From contig NZ_CALUAE010000004.1 of the NCBI RefSeq assembly GCF_943913955.1, positions 51,676-115,675 of the forward strand: DNA of 64,000 nt, read 5' to 3'. The notes beneath the pieces were generated by a model. That model made no database searches. It was not told where the DNA came from and was given only the letters and a program-made list of their open reading frames with translations. The stretch comes from Mycolicibacterium bacteremicum. GTDB lineage: Bacteria; Actinomycetota; Actinomycetes; Mycobacteriales; Mycobacteriaceae. A program made the position numbers and the translations under genes. This document shows positions 49,979 through 57,691 of this stretch, one piece after another. The number at the start of each line of letters is the position of its first letter. Positions within the stretch are counted from its first letter, which is position 1.

Positions 49979-51735
49979 CATCGACCGAATCCGAGCCGCG
50001 CGTGCTGCGCGAGGTGGTGCTGAATCAGTTGACCACCGGCGAGATCCGCGCCTACCGAATGTGGCTGCCACCGCTGACCGATCCCACGCCGGTCAACGAA
50101 CTCGTCGAGCGCGATCAGCGCCAACCGCTGCGATTCGGGCTCGGCATCATGGATGAGCCGCGCCGGCACCGCCAGGAGGTCTGGGGCATCGACGTCTCGG
50201 CGGCGGCGGGCAACATCGCGATCGGTGGGGCCCCGCAGACCGGCAAGTCGACCTTCCTGCAGACACTCGTGCTGTCGGCCGCGGCCACCCACACCCCGCG
50301 ACAGGTGCAGTTCTACTGCATCGACCTCGGCGGTGGCGGCCTGATGTACCTGGAGGATCTGCCGCATGTCGGCGGCGTGGCCACCCGGTCGGAGCCGGAC
50401 CGCGTCAACCGCGCCGTCGCCGAGATGAAAGCCGTTCTGCGGCAACGGGAGGCGATGTTCAAGCAGTACCGGGTGGGCTCGATCGCCACGTATCGGCAGA
50501 TGCGTGAGGATCCGAACCACCCGGCGTCGGCGGACCCGTTCGGCGATGTGTTCCTGGTGATCGACGGATGGCCGGCGTTCGTGGCCGAGTTCCCGGACCT
50601 GGAGCCGGTGGTGCAGGACCTGGCCGGTCAGGGCCTGGCATTCGGCGTGCACACCATCATCTCGACACCGCGCTGGACCGAGCTGAAGTCACGTGTGCGC
50701 GACTACCTGGGCACCAAGGTCGAATTCCGGCTCGGCGACGTCAACGAGACACAGGTCGACCGGATGACCCGAGACATCCCCACCAATCGGCCGGGGCGGG
50801 CGATCTCCGGGGAGAAGCACCATCTGATGATCGGCGTCCCGCGGTTGGACGGCGTGCACAGCGCCGCCGACATCGTGCCGGCGATCACGGCCGCGGTGGA
50901 TCACATCGCCTCGCTGCACAGCGACGAGGCGCCGCGGGTGCGGGTGTTGCCCGAACGCATCCACCTGCGTGAGCTCGACCCGGCACCGCCCGGGCCGGAT
51001 TCCGATTACCGCTCCCGGTGGACGATCCCGGTGGGGATCCGCGAATCCGATCTGTCGGTGGCCTACAACAACATGCAGGTCACCCCGCACCTGCTGATCT
51101 TCGGGGCACCGAAGTCCGGCAAGACGACGATCGCCCACGCGGTGGCGCAGGCGATCTGCGCCCGCAACAGTCCGCAGCAGGTGCGCTTCATGCTGGCCGA
51201 CTACCGGTCCGGTCTGCTCGACGCGGTGCCGCAGAGTCATCTGCTGGACGCCGGCGCGGTCAACCGCAACAGCACCTCCCTGGAGGAGTCGATCAAGGCG
51301 CTGGCCGTCAACCTGAAGAAGCGGTTGCCGCCGCCCGACCTGACCACCGCACAGCTGCGCTCCCGGTCGTGGTGGACCGGCCCCGACGTGGTCTTGCTGG
51401 TCGACGACTGGCACATGATCGTGGCGGCCGGCGGGATGATCCCGCCGATGGCCCCGTTGGCCCCGTTGCTGCCGGCGTCGGCGGATATCGGGCTGCACAT
51501 CGTCGTCACGTGCCAGATGAGCCAGGCGCACCGCGCCACCATGGACAAGTTCGTCGGGGCGGCCTACGGCGCAGGATCTCCCACCCTGTTCCTCTCCGGG
51601 GAGAAGACGGAGTTCCCGACGAGCGAGTTCAAACTCAAGCGCCGGCCGCCTGGCCAGGCGCTTCTGGTGTCCCCGGATGGGAAGGAGGTCGTGCAGGCGG
51701 CCTATATCGATCCCCCCGCAGAAGAAGTGTTCTGA
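49975..51735 (+). CDS. eccCb1: ESX-1 ATPase EccCb1
   Basis: 586 residues from a GTG within the eccCa1 stop. It holds the second and third FtsK-like ATPase domains: Walker A GAPQTGKS near 85-92 and GAPKSGKT near 377-384, with Walker B LVIDGWPAF and LLVDDWHM. The last ATPase binds the C-terminal signal of EsxB, which activates the motor. It is cytosolic and docks on EccCa1. Confidence 0.95.
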   Translation: MTSTESEPRVLREVVLNQLTTGEIRAYRMWLPPLTDPTPVNELVERDQRQPLRFGLGIMDEPRRHRQEVWGIDVSAAAGNIAIGGAPQTGKSTFLQTLVLSAAATHTPRQVQFYCIDLGGGGLMYLEDLPHVGGVATRSEPDRVNRAVAEMKAVLRQREAMFKQYRVGSIATYRQMREDPNHPASADPFGDVFLVIDGWPAFVAEFPDLEPVVQDLAGQGLAFGVHTIISTPRWTELKSRVRDYLGTKVEFRLGDVNETQVDRMTRDIPTNRPGRAISGEKHHLMIGVPRLDGVHSAADIVPAITAAVDHIASLHSDEAPRVRVLPERIHLRELDPAPPGPDSDYRSRWTIPVGIRESDLSVAYNNMQVTPHLLIFGAPKSGKTTIAHAVAQAICARNSPQQVRFMLADYRSGLLDAVPQSHLLDAGAVNRNSTSLEESIKALAVNLKKRLPPPDLTTAQLRSRSWWTGPDVVLLVDDWHMIVAAGGMIPPMAPLAPLLPASADIGLHIVVTCQMSQAHRATMDKFVGAAYGAGSPTLFLSGEKTEFPTSEFKLKRRPPGQALLVSPDGKEVVQAAYIDPPAEEVF

Positions 51736-51766
51736 GCACCCCCAAACCACGGTTAATATGGATTCG

Positions 51767-51795
51767 TAGCCAACCAGCAAAATTGACGTTGGCTA
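51767..51795. promoter_or_regulatory. Inverted repeat upstream of PE35
   Basis: TAGCCAAC (51767-51774) and GTTGGCTA (51788-51795) are exact complements with a 13-base centre containing CAAAATTGAC. It lies in the AT-richer gap between eccCb1 and PE35 with a nearby GGTTAATATGG (51751-51761) that could hold a -10 box. A separate promoter for the substrate genes is therefore plausible. Confidence 0.5.
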
Positions 51796-51904
51796 GATAG
51801 CAAACGGGTCGGGGGAACGATTCTTATGCGACGGAGCAAGTTTTCTGTCTCCCTTCTCAGCTTTGGCATCCAGGCTTTTCGGACGATGTGAGGAGGAACT
51901 GCAA

Positions 51905-52201
51905 ATGCAACCGTTGGCGCACAATCCTGCCGTTCTCGGTATCGGCGGCCAGGTGGTCGCAAATGGGTCGCGTGGCCTGGCCACCGGCACCGCAACAACT
52001 GCCGAGGCCGCGGCCCTGCTGCCGGCAGGTGCCGAGGAAGTTTCGGTGCAGGCCGTGCTGGCCTTCGCCGGTGAGGCCGCGCAGATGGCCGCCCTCAACG
52101 CCTACGCGCAGCAGGAATTGGCGCGCGCCGGAGCCGCCTATCTGGAGGCCACCGGCATCTACACGACGGTCGACGGCGAAGCCGCCGCCACCCTTTCCTA
52201 G
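51905..52201 (+). CDS. PE family protein PE35
   Basis: 98 residues from the ATG at 51905, chosen because GAGGAGGA sits just before it. It is a short helical hairpin as in all PE proteins; the ProGlu pair that names the family is not kept (HNPAVLGIGGQ). The C-terminal YTTVD is the YxxxD secretion signal after the second helix (AALNAYAQQELARAGAAYLEATG). PE35 pairs with PPE68, encoded next, and the dimer is recognised by EspG1. It resembles the PE35 at the same position in M. tuberculosis. Confidence 0.85.
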   Translation: MQPLAHNPAVLGIGGQVVANGSRGLATGTATTAEAAALLPAGAEEVSVQAVLAFAGEAAQMAALNAYAQQELARAGAAYLEATGIYTTVDGEAAATLS

Positions 52202-52249
52202 GCCCGGATCCGGCCGTCGGCCGGCTGTCGAGACTGAGTCCAGCAAACC

Positions 52250-53593
52250 ATGACCACACTGCCCGCAATTGTGCCGATGCTGTACGGCGCGCTGCCACCG
52301 GAGGTGAACACCGGCCGGTTGATGGCGGGCGCCGGTGCGGTGCCGATGTACCAGGCCGCCGCGGCCTGGGAGGCACTGGCCATCGCGCTGGAGACCCAGG
52401 CCGAGGAGCTTTCCGCGAGCCTGGCCTCGCTGGCGGGGTCCTGGCAGGGTGGGGCCAGCGAACGGGCCGTCCAGGCGACCATGCCCATGGTGGTGTGGCT
52501 GCGGACCAGTGCCCTGCAGGCGCAGAAGCGGGCCATGCAGGCGATCGCCCAGGCGAACTCCTACCTGCTGGCGATGGCCGTGACCCCGCCGCTGGTCGAG
52601 ATCGAGGCCAACCACGTCACGCACGCGGTGCTGGAGGCGACGAACTTCCTGGGCGTCAACGCGGTGCCGATCGGTATCAACGAGTTCGACTACTTCGTGC
52701 GGATGTGGACGCAGGCGGCCGGCGCGATGCACGGCTACCAGGCCGAGACGGCGGCGAACACGGTGTTCGAACCGATTCCGCCGCTCAAGCCCATCGTGAT
52801 GCCCGGCGTCGGCGAGGCCGCCCTCGGGATGGCGACCGGCCGGCTCGCGGCCTCCCTGCCGGGATCGGCGATGCGGGAGATGGCCTTCGCGCACGTCGGT
52901 GCCCAGGCCACCATGGAGTCGGCGAAGCTGCTGGGCGGCCGGGCCGCGGCGATGGGCAACCAGGCGGCGGTCGCGGCGCAGAGCCAGACGCGCAAGGCGG
53001 AGAACACCGCCCAGCAGGCCCAGGGTGAACCAGAGCAGTTGATGAGCAGTGCACAGCAGGGCGCCCAGATGGGTATGCAGGTCGCCTCGCAGGTCGGGTC
53101 GATGCTCACCCAGGTGCCGCAGCAGATGATGCAATCGGTCACCCAGCCGGTACAGCAACTCGTCGCGCCGCTGCAGCAGGTCAGTTCGATGTTCGGTCAG
53201 CTCGGCGGCGGGATGAACCACGGCGCGCAGTTCGGCCTCGTGGGCGCCAATCCGTTCTCCAACCATCCGCTGGCCGGCGGCAGCGGTGCCAGTGCCGGAG
53301 CCGGACTGGTGCGCGCGGCGTCGCTGCCCGGCGCGGGTGGCACGCTGGCAGGCACGTCGTTGATGAACGGTCTGCTCGGCCAGACCCCCGGCGCCACGGC
53401 CGCGCCCGTCGGTGCGGCGGCGGGCGGTGCCGGCGCGGGACTTGCGCCGGTCGGGAATGCCGGCGCCGGTGGCGGACCGATGGGCGGTATGGGGCACGGC
53501 GCCAAGCGGGGCACCACCCGGCAGGGTCTGGCGGCGCCATCCGCCCTCGCCCACGACCTGGGTGAAGATGAAGAAGAAGATGACGACTGGTGA
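52250..53593 (+). CDS. PPE family protein PPE68
   Basis: 447 residues. The N-terminal PPE domain has ALPPEVNTGRLMAGAGAVPMYQAAAAWEALAIALETQAEELSASLASLAGSWQGGASERAVQATMPMVVWL, with PPE at 16-18 and a WxG motif (SWQGG). A long Ala/Gln-rich helical segment with a KAENTAQQAQGEPEQLMSSAQQGAQMGMQ run and a Gly/Ala/Met-rich tail ending in DLGEDEEEDDDW follow. PPE68 is the ESX-1-linked PPE protein and partner of PE35; in M. tuberculosis it stays partly in the envelope. Confidence 0.9.
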   Translation: MTTLPAIVPMLYGALPPEVNTGRLMAGAGAVPMYQAAAAWEALAIALETQAEELSASLASLAGSWQGGASERAVQATMPMVVWLRTSALQAQKRAMQAIAQANSYLLAMAVTPPLVEIEANHVTHAVLEATNFLGVNAVPIGINEFDYFVRMWTQAAGAMHGYQAETAANTVFEPIPPLKPIVMPGVGEAALGMATGRLAASLPGSAMREMAFAHVGAQATMESAKLLGGRAAAMGNQAAVAAQSQTRKAENTAQQAQGEPEQLMSSAQQGAQMGMQVASQVGSMLTQVPQQMMQSVTQPVQQLVAPLQQVSSMFGQLGGGMNHGAQFGLVGANPFSNHPLAGGSGASAGAGLVRAASLPGAGGTLAGTSLMNGLLGQTPGATAAPVGAAAGGAGAGLAPVGNAGAGGGPMGGMGHGAKRGTTRQGLAAPSALAHDLGEDEEEDDDW

Positions 53594-53684
53594 ATCGTCA
53601 ACTCACACAAGACTTCCCGGCCGAGGGGGCTGGAAGACTCGCCACCAGTGGTGAGGACACAGGAATAAAGGAAGAGTACCGAGC

Positions 53685-53987
53685 ATGGCACAGATGAATA
53701 CAGATGCCGCTGTCCTCGCCAAGGAGGCGGCCCACTTCGAGAGCATCTCCGGCGAACTGAAGGGCGTCATCTCGCAGGTCGAGGCGACCGGCGGATCGCT
53801 CGCGGCGCAGATGGTCGGTCAGGCCGGCACCGCCGCGCAGGCGGCGCTGCTGCGCTTCCACGAGGCCGCCGCGCGACAGGTCCAGGAGCTCAACGACATC
53901 TCCCAGAACATCCAGACCTCCGGCATGCAGTACACCACCGCCGACGACGACCAGGCCGGCAATCTGTCGTCGGCCATGAACCTCTGA
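53685..53987 (+). CDS. esxB: WXG100 protein EsxB (CFP-10)
   Basis: 100 residues with CACAATAAAGGAAGAG-type ribosome site upstream. The helical hairpin matches CFP-10 (NTDAAVLAKEAAHFESISGELKGVISQVEATGGSLAAQ ... GTAAQAALLRFHEAAARQVQELNDISQNIQTSGMQYTTADDDQAG). The Trp of the WXG turn is replaced by Met (QMVGQ), so the motif is MVG here. The C-terminal YTTAD is the YxxxD signal read by EccCb1. It forms a 1:1 complex with EsxA and is exported by ESX-1. Confidence 0.95.
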   Translation: MAQMNTDAAVLAKEAAHFESISGELKGVISQVEATGGSLAAQMVGQAGTAAQAALLRFHEAAARQVQELNDISQNIQTSGMQYTTADDDQAGNLSSAMNL

Positions 53988-54015
53988 CCCCAGAACTTCC
54001 AGAAGGAGACAACAG

Positions 54016-54303
54016 ATGACCAATCAGGTTTGGGAATTCGGCGGGATCGAAGGTTCCGCGGGTGAGATCAACGGCGCCGTCGGCGTCACCCAGGGTCTGC
54101 TCGACGAGGGCAAGGCCTCGCTCGCCTCGCTGGCCTCGGTGTGGGGTGGCTCCGGTTCGGAGGCCTACCAGGCCGTCCAGATGCGGTGGGACAGCACCTC
54201 GGCCGAACTGAATGCCGCCCTGCAGAACCTGGCGCAGACCATCAGCGAAGCCGGTTCGTCGATGCTCCAGACGGAGCAGGGCGTCACCGGGATGTTCGCC
54301 TAG
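54016..54303 (+). CDS. esxA: WXG100 protein EsxA (ESAT-6)
   Basis: 95 residues with GAAGGAG upstream. WGG at 43-45 keeps the WXG turn (SVWGGSGSEAY). Both helices are complete, and the C-terminal MLQTEQGVTGMFA matches ESAT-6. It is co-secreted with EsxB and, in pathogens, needed for phagosome damage; in fast growers the locus supports conjugation-type DNA transfer and envelope roles. Twenty-eight bases separate it from esxB. Confidence 0.97.
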   Translation: MTNQVWEFGGIEGSAGEINGAVGVTQGLLDEGKASLASLASVWGGSGSEAYQAVQMRWDSTSAELNAALQNLAQTISEAGSSMLQTEQGVTGMFA

Positions 54304-54393
54304 AACCGACCGCACCCAGGGGTGGGCGGATAGCCTTCGGGCGTCCGCCCACTCCGTGCGTTCTCAGCAACAGCACGACCTTGAGAGGTGCTT

Positions 54394-55836
54394 ATGTCGG
54401 CCGACTATGACCGGCTGTTCCATTCCTCGGGCGCGTCCGACGCCGCCGACGAGGATGCAGCCCACCGCGAGGGTGCACCACCCATGCCCGTGAATGCCTC
54501 GGGTGCGGGTGGTTCGGGGTACGGCGGCGAGCGCACGCCGCCGCCGATGCCGATCACGCCGGCGCAGACGCAGGCCTCCGCGGCACCACCGCAGACTGGA
54601 TCGGCACCACCGCAGGGCACATCGGCGGTGCCACCGCCGCGGGCCTCCGAGATCACCAGTCAGATCCCGGTCACCGGTCCCCAGCACGTCCAGAACGGCA
54701 TGCTGCGCACCCCGCAGGCCGCCCAGCCCGCCGGCGCGCGGTACGAGCAGCAGAACTTCGCCGCTCCCGCGCCGCAGGCCCGCTCGGCGCCCGCCCCGGC
54801 ACCGAGCACCCACTACACCGAGGCACCTGAGACCGCGTGGACCCCGTCGAGCGCGCCCGCTCCGACCGGACAGCCGGCGCCGACATCGGCGGCCACCATG
54901 GGCAACCACCGCGCCATCGACGCGCTCTCGCACGTCGGGGTGCGCACCGCGGTGAAGATGCCGTCCCAGCGTGGCTGGCGACACTGGCTCTACCTGCTGA
55001 CCCGCATCAACATGGGTCCCTCGCCGGACGAGCTGTACGAGATGGATCTGCAGGCCCGGGTCCGCCGAAATGCCAGGGATTCCTATCAGATCGGTGTCTT
55101 CGGGCTCAAGGGTGGTGTCGGCAAGACCGCGGTCACGGTCGCCCTCGGATCCGCGCTCAGCCGGGTCCGCGGTGACCGCATCCTGGCCATCGACGCCGAC
55201 CCCGACTGCGGAAACCTCGCCGACCGGGCGGGCAGGCAATCGGCCGCCACCATCGCAGACCTGTTGTCCGACAACGACTTGTCCCGGTACAACGACATCC
55301 GCGCCTACACCAGCATGAACGCCGCCAACCTGGAGGTGCTGTCCTCCGAGGAGTACAGCGCGGCCCGCCGCGAGTTCAACGAGGAGGACTGGAAGGGCGC
55401 CGTCAACGTGGTGTCCCGGTACTACAACCTGGTACTCGCGGACTGCGGTGCCGGCCTGTTCCAGCCGGCATCGCGCGGTGTGCTGTCCACCGTCTCGGGC
55501 ATGGTGATCGTCGCGAGCGCCTCGATCGACGGTGCCCGCCAGGCCGCCATGACGATGGACTGGTTGCGCCAGAACGGATATCAGGATCTGCTCGGGCGGT
55601 CCTGCGTGGTGATCAACCATGTCACACCGGGCAAGACCAACATCGACGTCGAGGATCTGGTGCAGCAGTTCGAGCGGCACGTACCCCCGGGCCGCGTGGT
55701 CGTCCTGCCTTGGGACAAGCACATCGCCGCGGGTACCGAGATCCAGCTGGACCTGCTCGGCCGGACCTTCCAGCGCCGGATTCTGGAACTGGCGGCGGGC
55801 CTGTCCGACGACTTCGACCGGCTCGAACGGCGTTGA
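54394..55836 (+). CDS. espI: ESX-1 protein EspI (MinD-like ATPase)
   Basis: 480 residues from the ATG at 54394 (TTGAGAGGTG upstream). Residues 1-175 are disordered and rich in Pro, Ala and Gln. The MinD/ParA ATPase begins at INMGPSPDELYEMDLQARVRRNARDSYQIGVFGLKGGVGKTAVTVALGS (Walker A with signature Lys) and has ILAIDADPDCGNLADRAG and ADCGAGLF. In M. tuberculosis EspI lowers ESX-1 secretion when ATP falls. It lies in its usual place between esxA and eccD1, whose TTG start overlaps its stop. Confidence 0.92.
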   Translation: MSADYDRLFHSSGASDAADEDAAHREGAPPMPVNASGAGGSGYGGERTPPPMPITPAQTQASAAPPQTGSAPPQGTSAVPPPRASEITSQIPVTGPQHVQNGMLRTPQAAQPAGARYEQQNFAAPAPQARSAPAPAPSTHYTEAPETAWTPSSAPAPTGQPAPTSAATMGNHRAIDALSHVGVRTAVKMPSQRGWRHWLYLLTRINMGPSPDELYEMDLQARVRRNARDSYQIGVFGLKGGVGKTAVTVALGSALSRVRGDRILAIDADPDCGNLADRAGRQSAATIADLLSDNDLSRYNDIRAYTSMNAANLEVLSSEEYSAARREFNEEDWKGAVNVVSRYYNLVLADCGAGLFQPASRGVLSTVSGMVIVASASIDGARQAAMTMDWLRQNGYQDLLGRSCVVINHVTPGKTNIDVEDLVQQFERHVPPGRVVVLPWDKHIAAGTEIQLDLLGRTFQRRILELAAGLSDDFDRLERR

Positions 55837-57371
55837 CCGCGACCGCGGCGCCATCCGGCGCGCCGGCGACATCGTCGGTCACGCCGGGCCGGCCGTCCAC
55901 CACCCGGGTGACGATCCTGACCGGACGCCGGATGACCGATCTGGTGCTGCCGGCCTCCGCGCCGATCGAGACCTACATCGACGAGACCGTGTCGGTACTG
56001 GCCGAACTGCTCGACGATTCACCGGCGGATGTGTTGGCGGGCTTCGACTTCAAGGCCCAGGGTGTCTGGGCGTTCGCCCGGCCGGGCGCGCCCCCGATGA
56101 AGGCCGGCGAATCCCTCGATGAAGCCGGCGTCGTCGACGGCGCGTTGCTGACCCTGGTCTCGGTGAGCCGCACCGAACGGTATCGACCGTTGGTCGAGGA
56201 TGTCATCGACGCCATCGCGGTGCTCGACGAATCCCCGGAATTCGACCGCACCGCACTGAACCGGTTCGTCGGCCTGGCCATCCCGCTGGTGGCGACGATC
56301 GCCACCGGCGTCGGGTTGGTGGCTTGGACACAGTCGGGCAAGGACTGGTGGTGGTCGGTCGCGCTGGCGGTGCTGGGGCTCGGTCTGCTGACCGGCGGGA
56401 TGGTGTCGCGCTCGCGCTACCAGAACGACAATCTGTCGGAAAGCCTGCTGGTGGCCGCACTTCCGGCGTTGGCCGGCGCGGCGGCGCTGGCGGTGCCGTT
56501 ACCCCGCGACGCCGATGGGCTCGGTGCTCCCCAGGTCGCCGGCGCCGCGGCCGTGGCATTGCTCTACACCCTGGCCACCCGGGGCGGTCCGCGCGGGCGC
56601 TCCAGTGTCGCCGCGTTCGGGGCGGTGTTGACGGTCGCGATCACCGCAGGGGCGATCGCCTTCGGCTACGGCGGCCAGGAATGGGTGCCGGCCGGCGCCA
56701 TCGCGTTCGGCCTGATCGTGGTGACCAACGCCGCCAAGCTCACCGTCGCGGTGGCCCGTATCGCGCTGCCACCGATCCCCGCCCCCGGCGAGGCGGTCGC
56801 CAATGACGAACTCCTGGACCCGGTGTCGCGACCGGACATCGCCGACGAGGAGACCCCGACCTGGCAGGCGATCATCGCCTCGGTCCCGGAATCCGCCGCG
56901 CGGCTCACCGAGCGCAGCGAGCTGTCCAAGCAACTGCTGATCGGCTTCCTGACCGCCGGATCGACCGTGCTGGCGGCCGGCGCCATCGCCGTGGTGGTGC
57001 AGGGGCACTTCTTCGTGCACAGCCTGATCGTCGCTGCGCTGGTCACCGTCATCTGCGGTTTCCGTTCCCGGCTGTACGCCGAACGGTGGTGTGCCTGGGC
57101 ACTCATGGCGGTCACCGTCGCGGTCCCCACCGGAGTCACGGTGCGGCTGTGCCTGTGGTACCCGGACCGGGCGTGGCTGGTGCTGGCGATCTACCTGCTG
57201 CTGGCGGCGGTCGCGCTGATCATGGTCGGGGCGACCGACAACGTGAACCGACTCTCGCCGGTGACCAAGCGGATCCTCGAGCTGTTCGACGGTGCGGCCA
57301 TCGCCGCGGTGATCCCGCTGCTGTTGTGGATCGCCGGTGTCTACGACCTGCTCCGGAACCTGCGCTTCTAG
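55833..57371 (+). CDS. eccD1: ESX-1 channel protein EccD1
   Basis: 512 residues from a TTG at 55833 inside the espI stop (TTGA overlap); a longer frame upstream is only espI read in another frame. The N-terminal ubiquitin-like domain (residues about 27-115: TRVTILTGRRMTDLVLPASAPIETYIDETVSVLAELL ... GALLTLVSV) is cytosolic and binds the other components. About 11 transmembrane helices follow, forming the membrane vestibule of the secretion complex. Its stop overlaps by three bases the stop of espL on the other strand (CTAG). Confidence 0.93.
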   Translation: MTATAAPSGAPATSSVTPGRPSTTRVTILTGRRMTDLVLPASAPIETYIDETVSVLAELLDDSPADVLAGFDFKAQGVWAFARPGAPPMKAGESLDEAGVVDGALLTLVSVSRTERYRPLVEDVIDAIAVLDESPEFDRTALNRFVGLAIPLVATIATGVGLVAWTQSGKDWWWSVALAVLGLGLLTGGMVSRSRYQNDNLSESLLVAALPALAGAAALAVPLPRDADGLGAPQVAGAAAVALLYTLATRGGPRGRSSVAAFGAVLTVAITAGAIAFGYGGQEWVPAGAIAFGLIVVTNAAKLTVAVARIALPPIPAPGEAVANDELLDPVSRPDIADEETPTWQAIIASVPESAARLTERSELSKQLLIGFLTAGSTVLAAGAIAVVVQGHFFVHSLIVAALVTVICGFRSRLYAERWCAWALMAVTVAVPTGVTVRLCLWYPDRAWLVLAIYLLLAAVALIMVGATDNVNRLSPVTKRILELFDGAAIAAVIPLLLWIAGVYDLLRNLRF

Positions 57372-57691
57372 GTGCCGGTGATCTCGGCGACCGCGTCGTT
57401 GAGCCGATCACGGTCGGCGGCAATCGATTCCGCGGCCACCTCGGTCGCGTTGCGCAGCGCCTCGTTGAGCCGTTCCTCCACGGTGCCCGAGCCCAATCGG
57501 AGCAGACCGTCGGCCAGATACACGTCGACCAGGCGGTGGTGACCGTTGAGCGTCACCTCGACGGTGTGGGACTCGTCGGTGGCGGTGAAGGACTCGGTGG
57601 CCATCTTGTGTAGCTGCTCATCCATCAACTCCTGCAGCCGGCCCGCCTGACGCAGGACCGCCGCCACCTCCGGATGCATCGGCTCGCTCAC
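57368..57691 (-). CDS. espL: ESX-1 associated protein EspL
   Basis: 107 residues with the shape of YbaB/EbfC nucleoid-associated proteins: helix MHPEVAAVLRQAGRLQELMDEQLHKMA, beta part SFTATDESHTVEVTLNGHHRLVDVYLADGLLRLG, helix VEERLNEALRNATEVAAESIAADRDRLNDAVAEI. In mycobacteria EspL is cytosolic and stabilises ESX-1 substrates such as EspE and EspF and binds EspD/WhiB6-linked regulators. The start overlaps the espB stop by four bases, so it is the last gene of a leftward espB-espL unit. Confidence 0.85.
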   Translation of the reverse strand: MSEPMHPEVAAVLRQAGRLQELMDEQLHKMATESFTATDESHTVEVTLNGHHRLVDVYLADGLLRLGSGTVEERLNEALRNATEVAAESIAADRDRLNDAVAEITGT

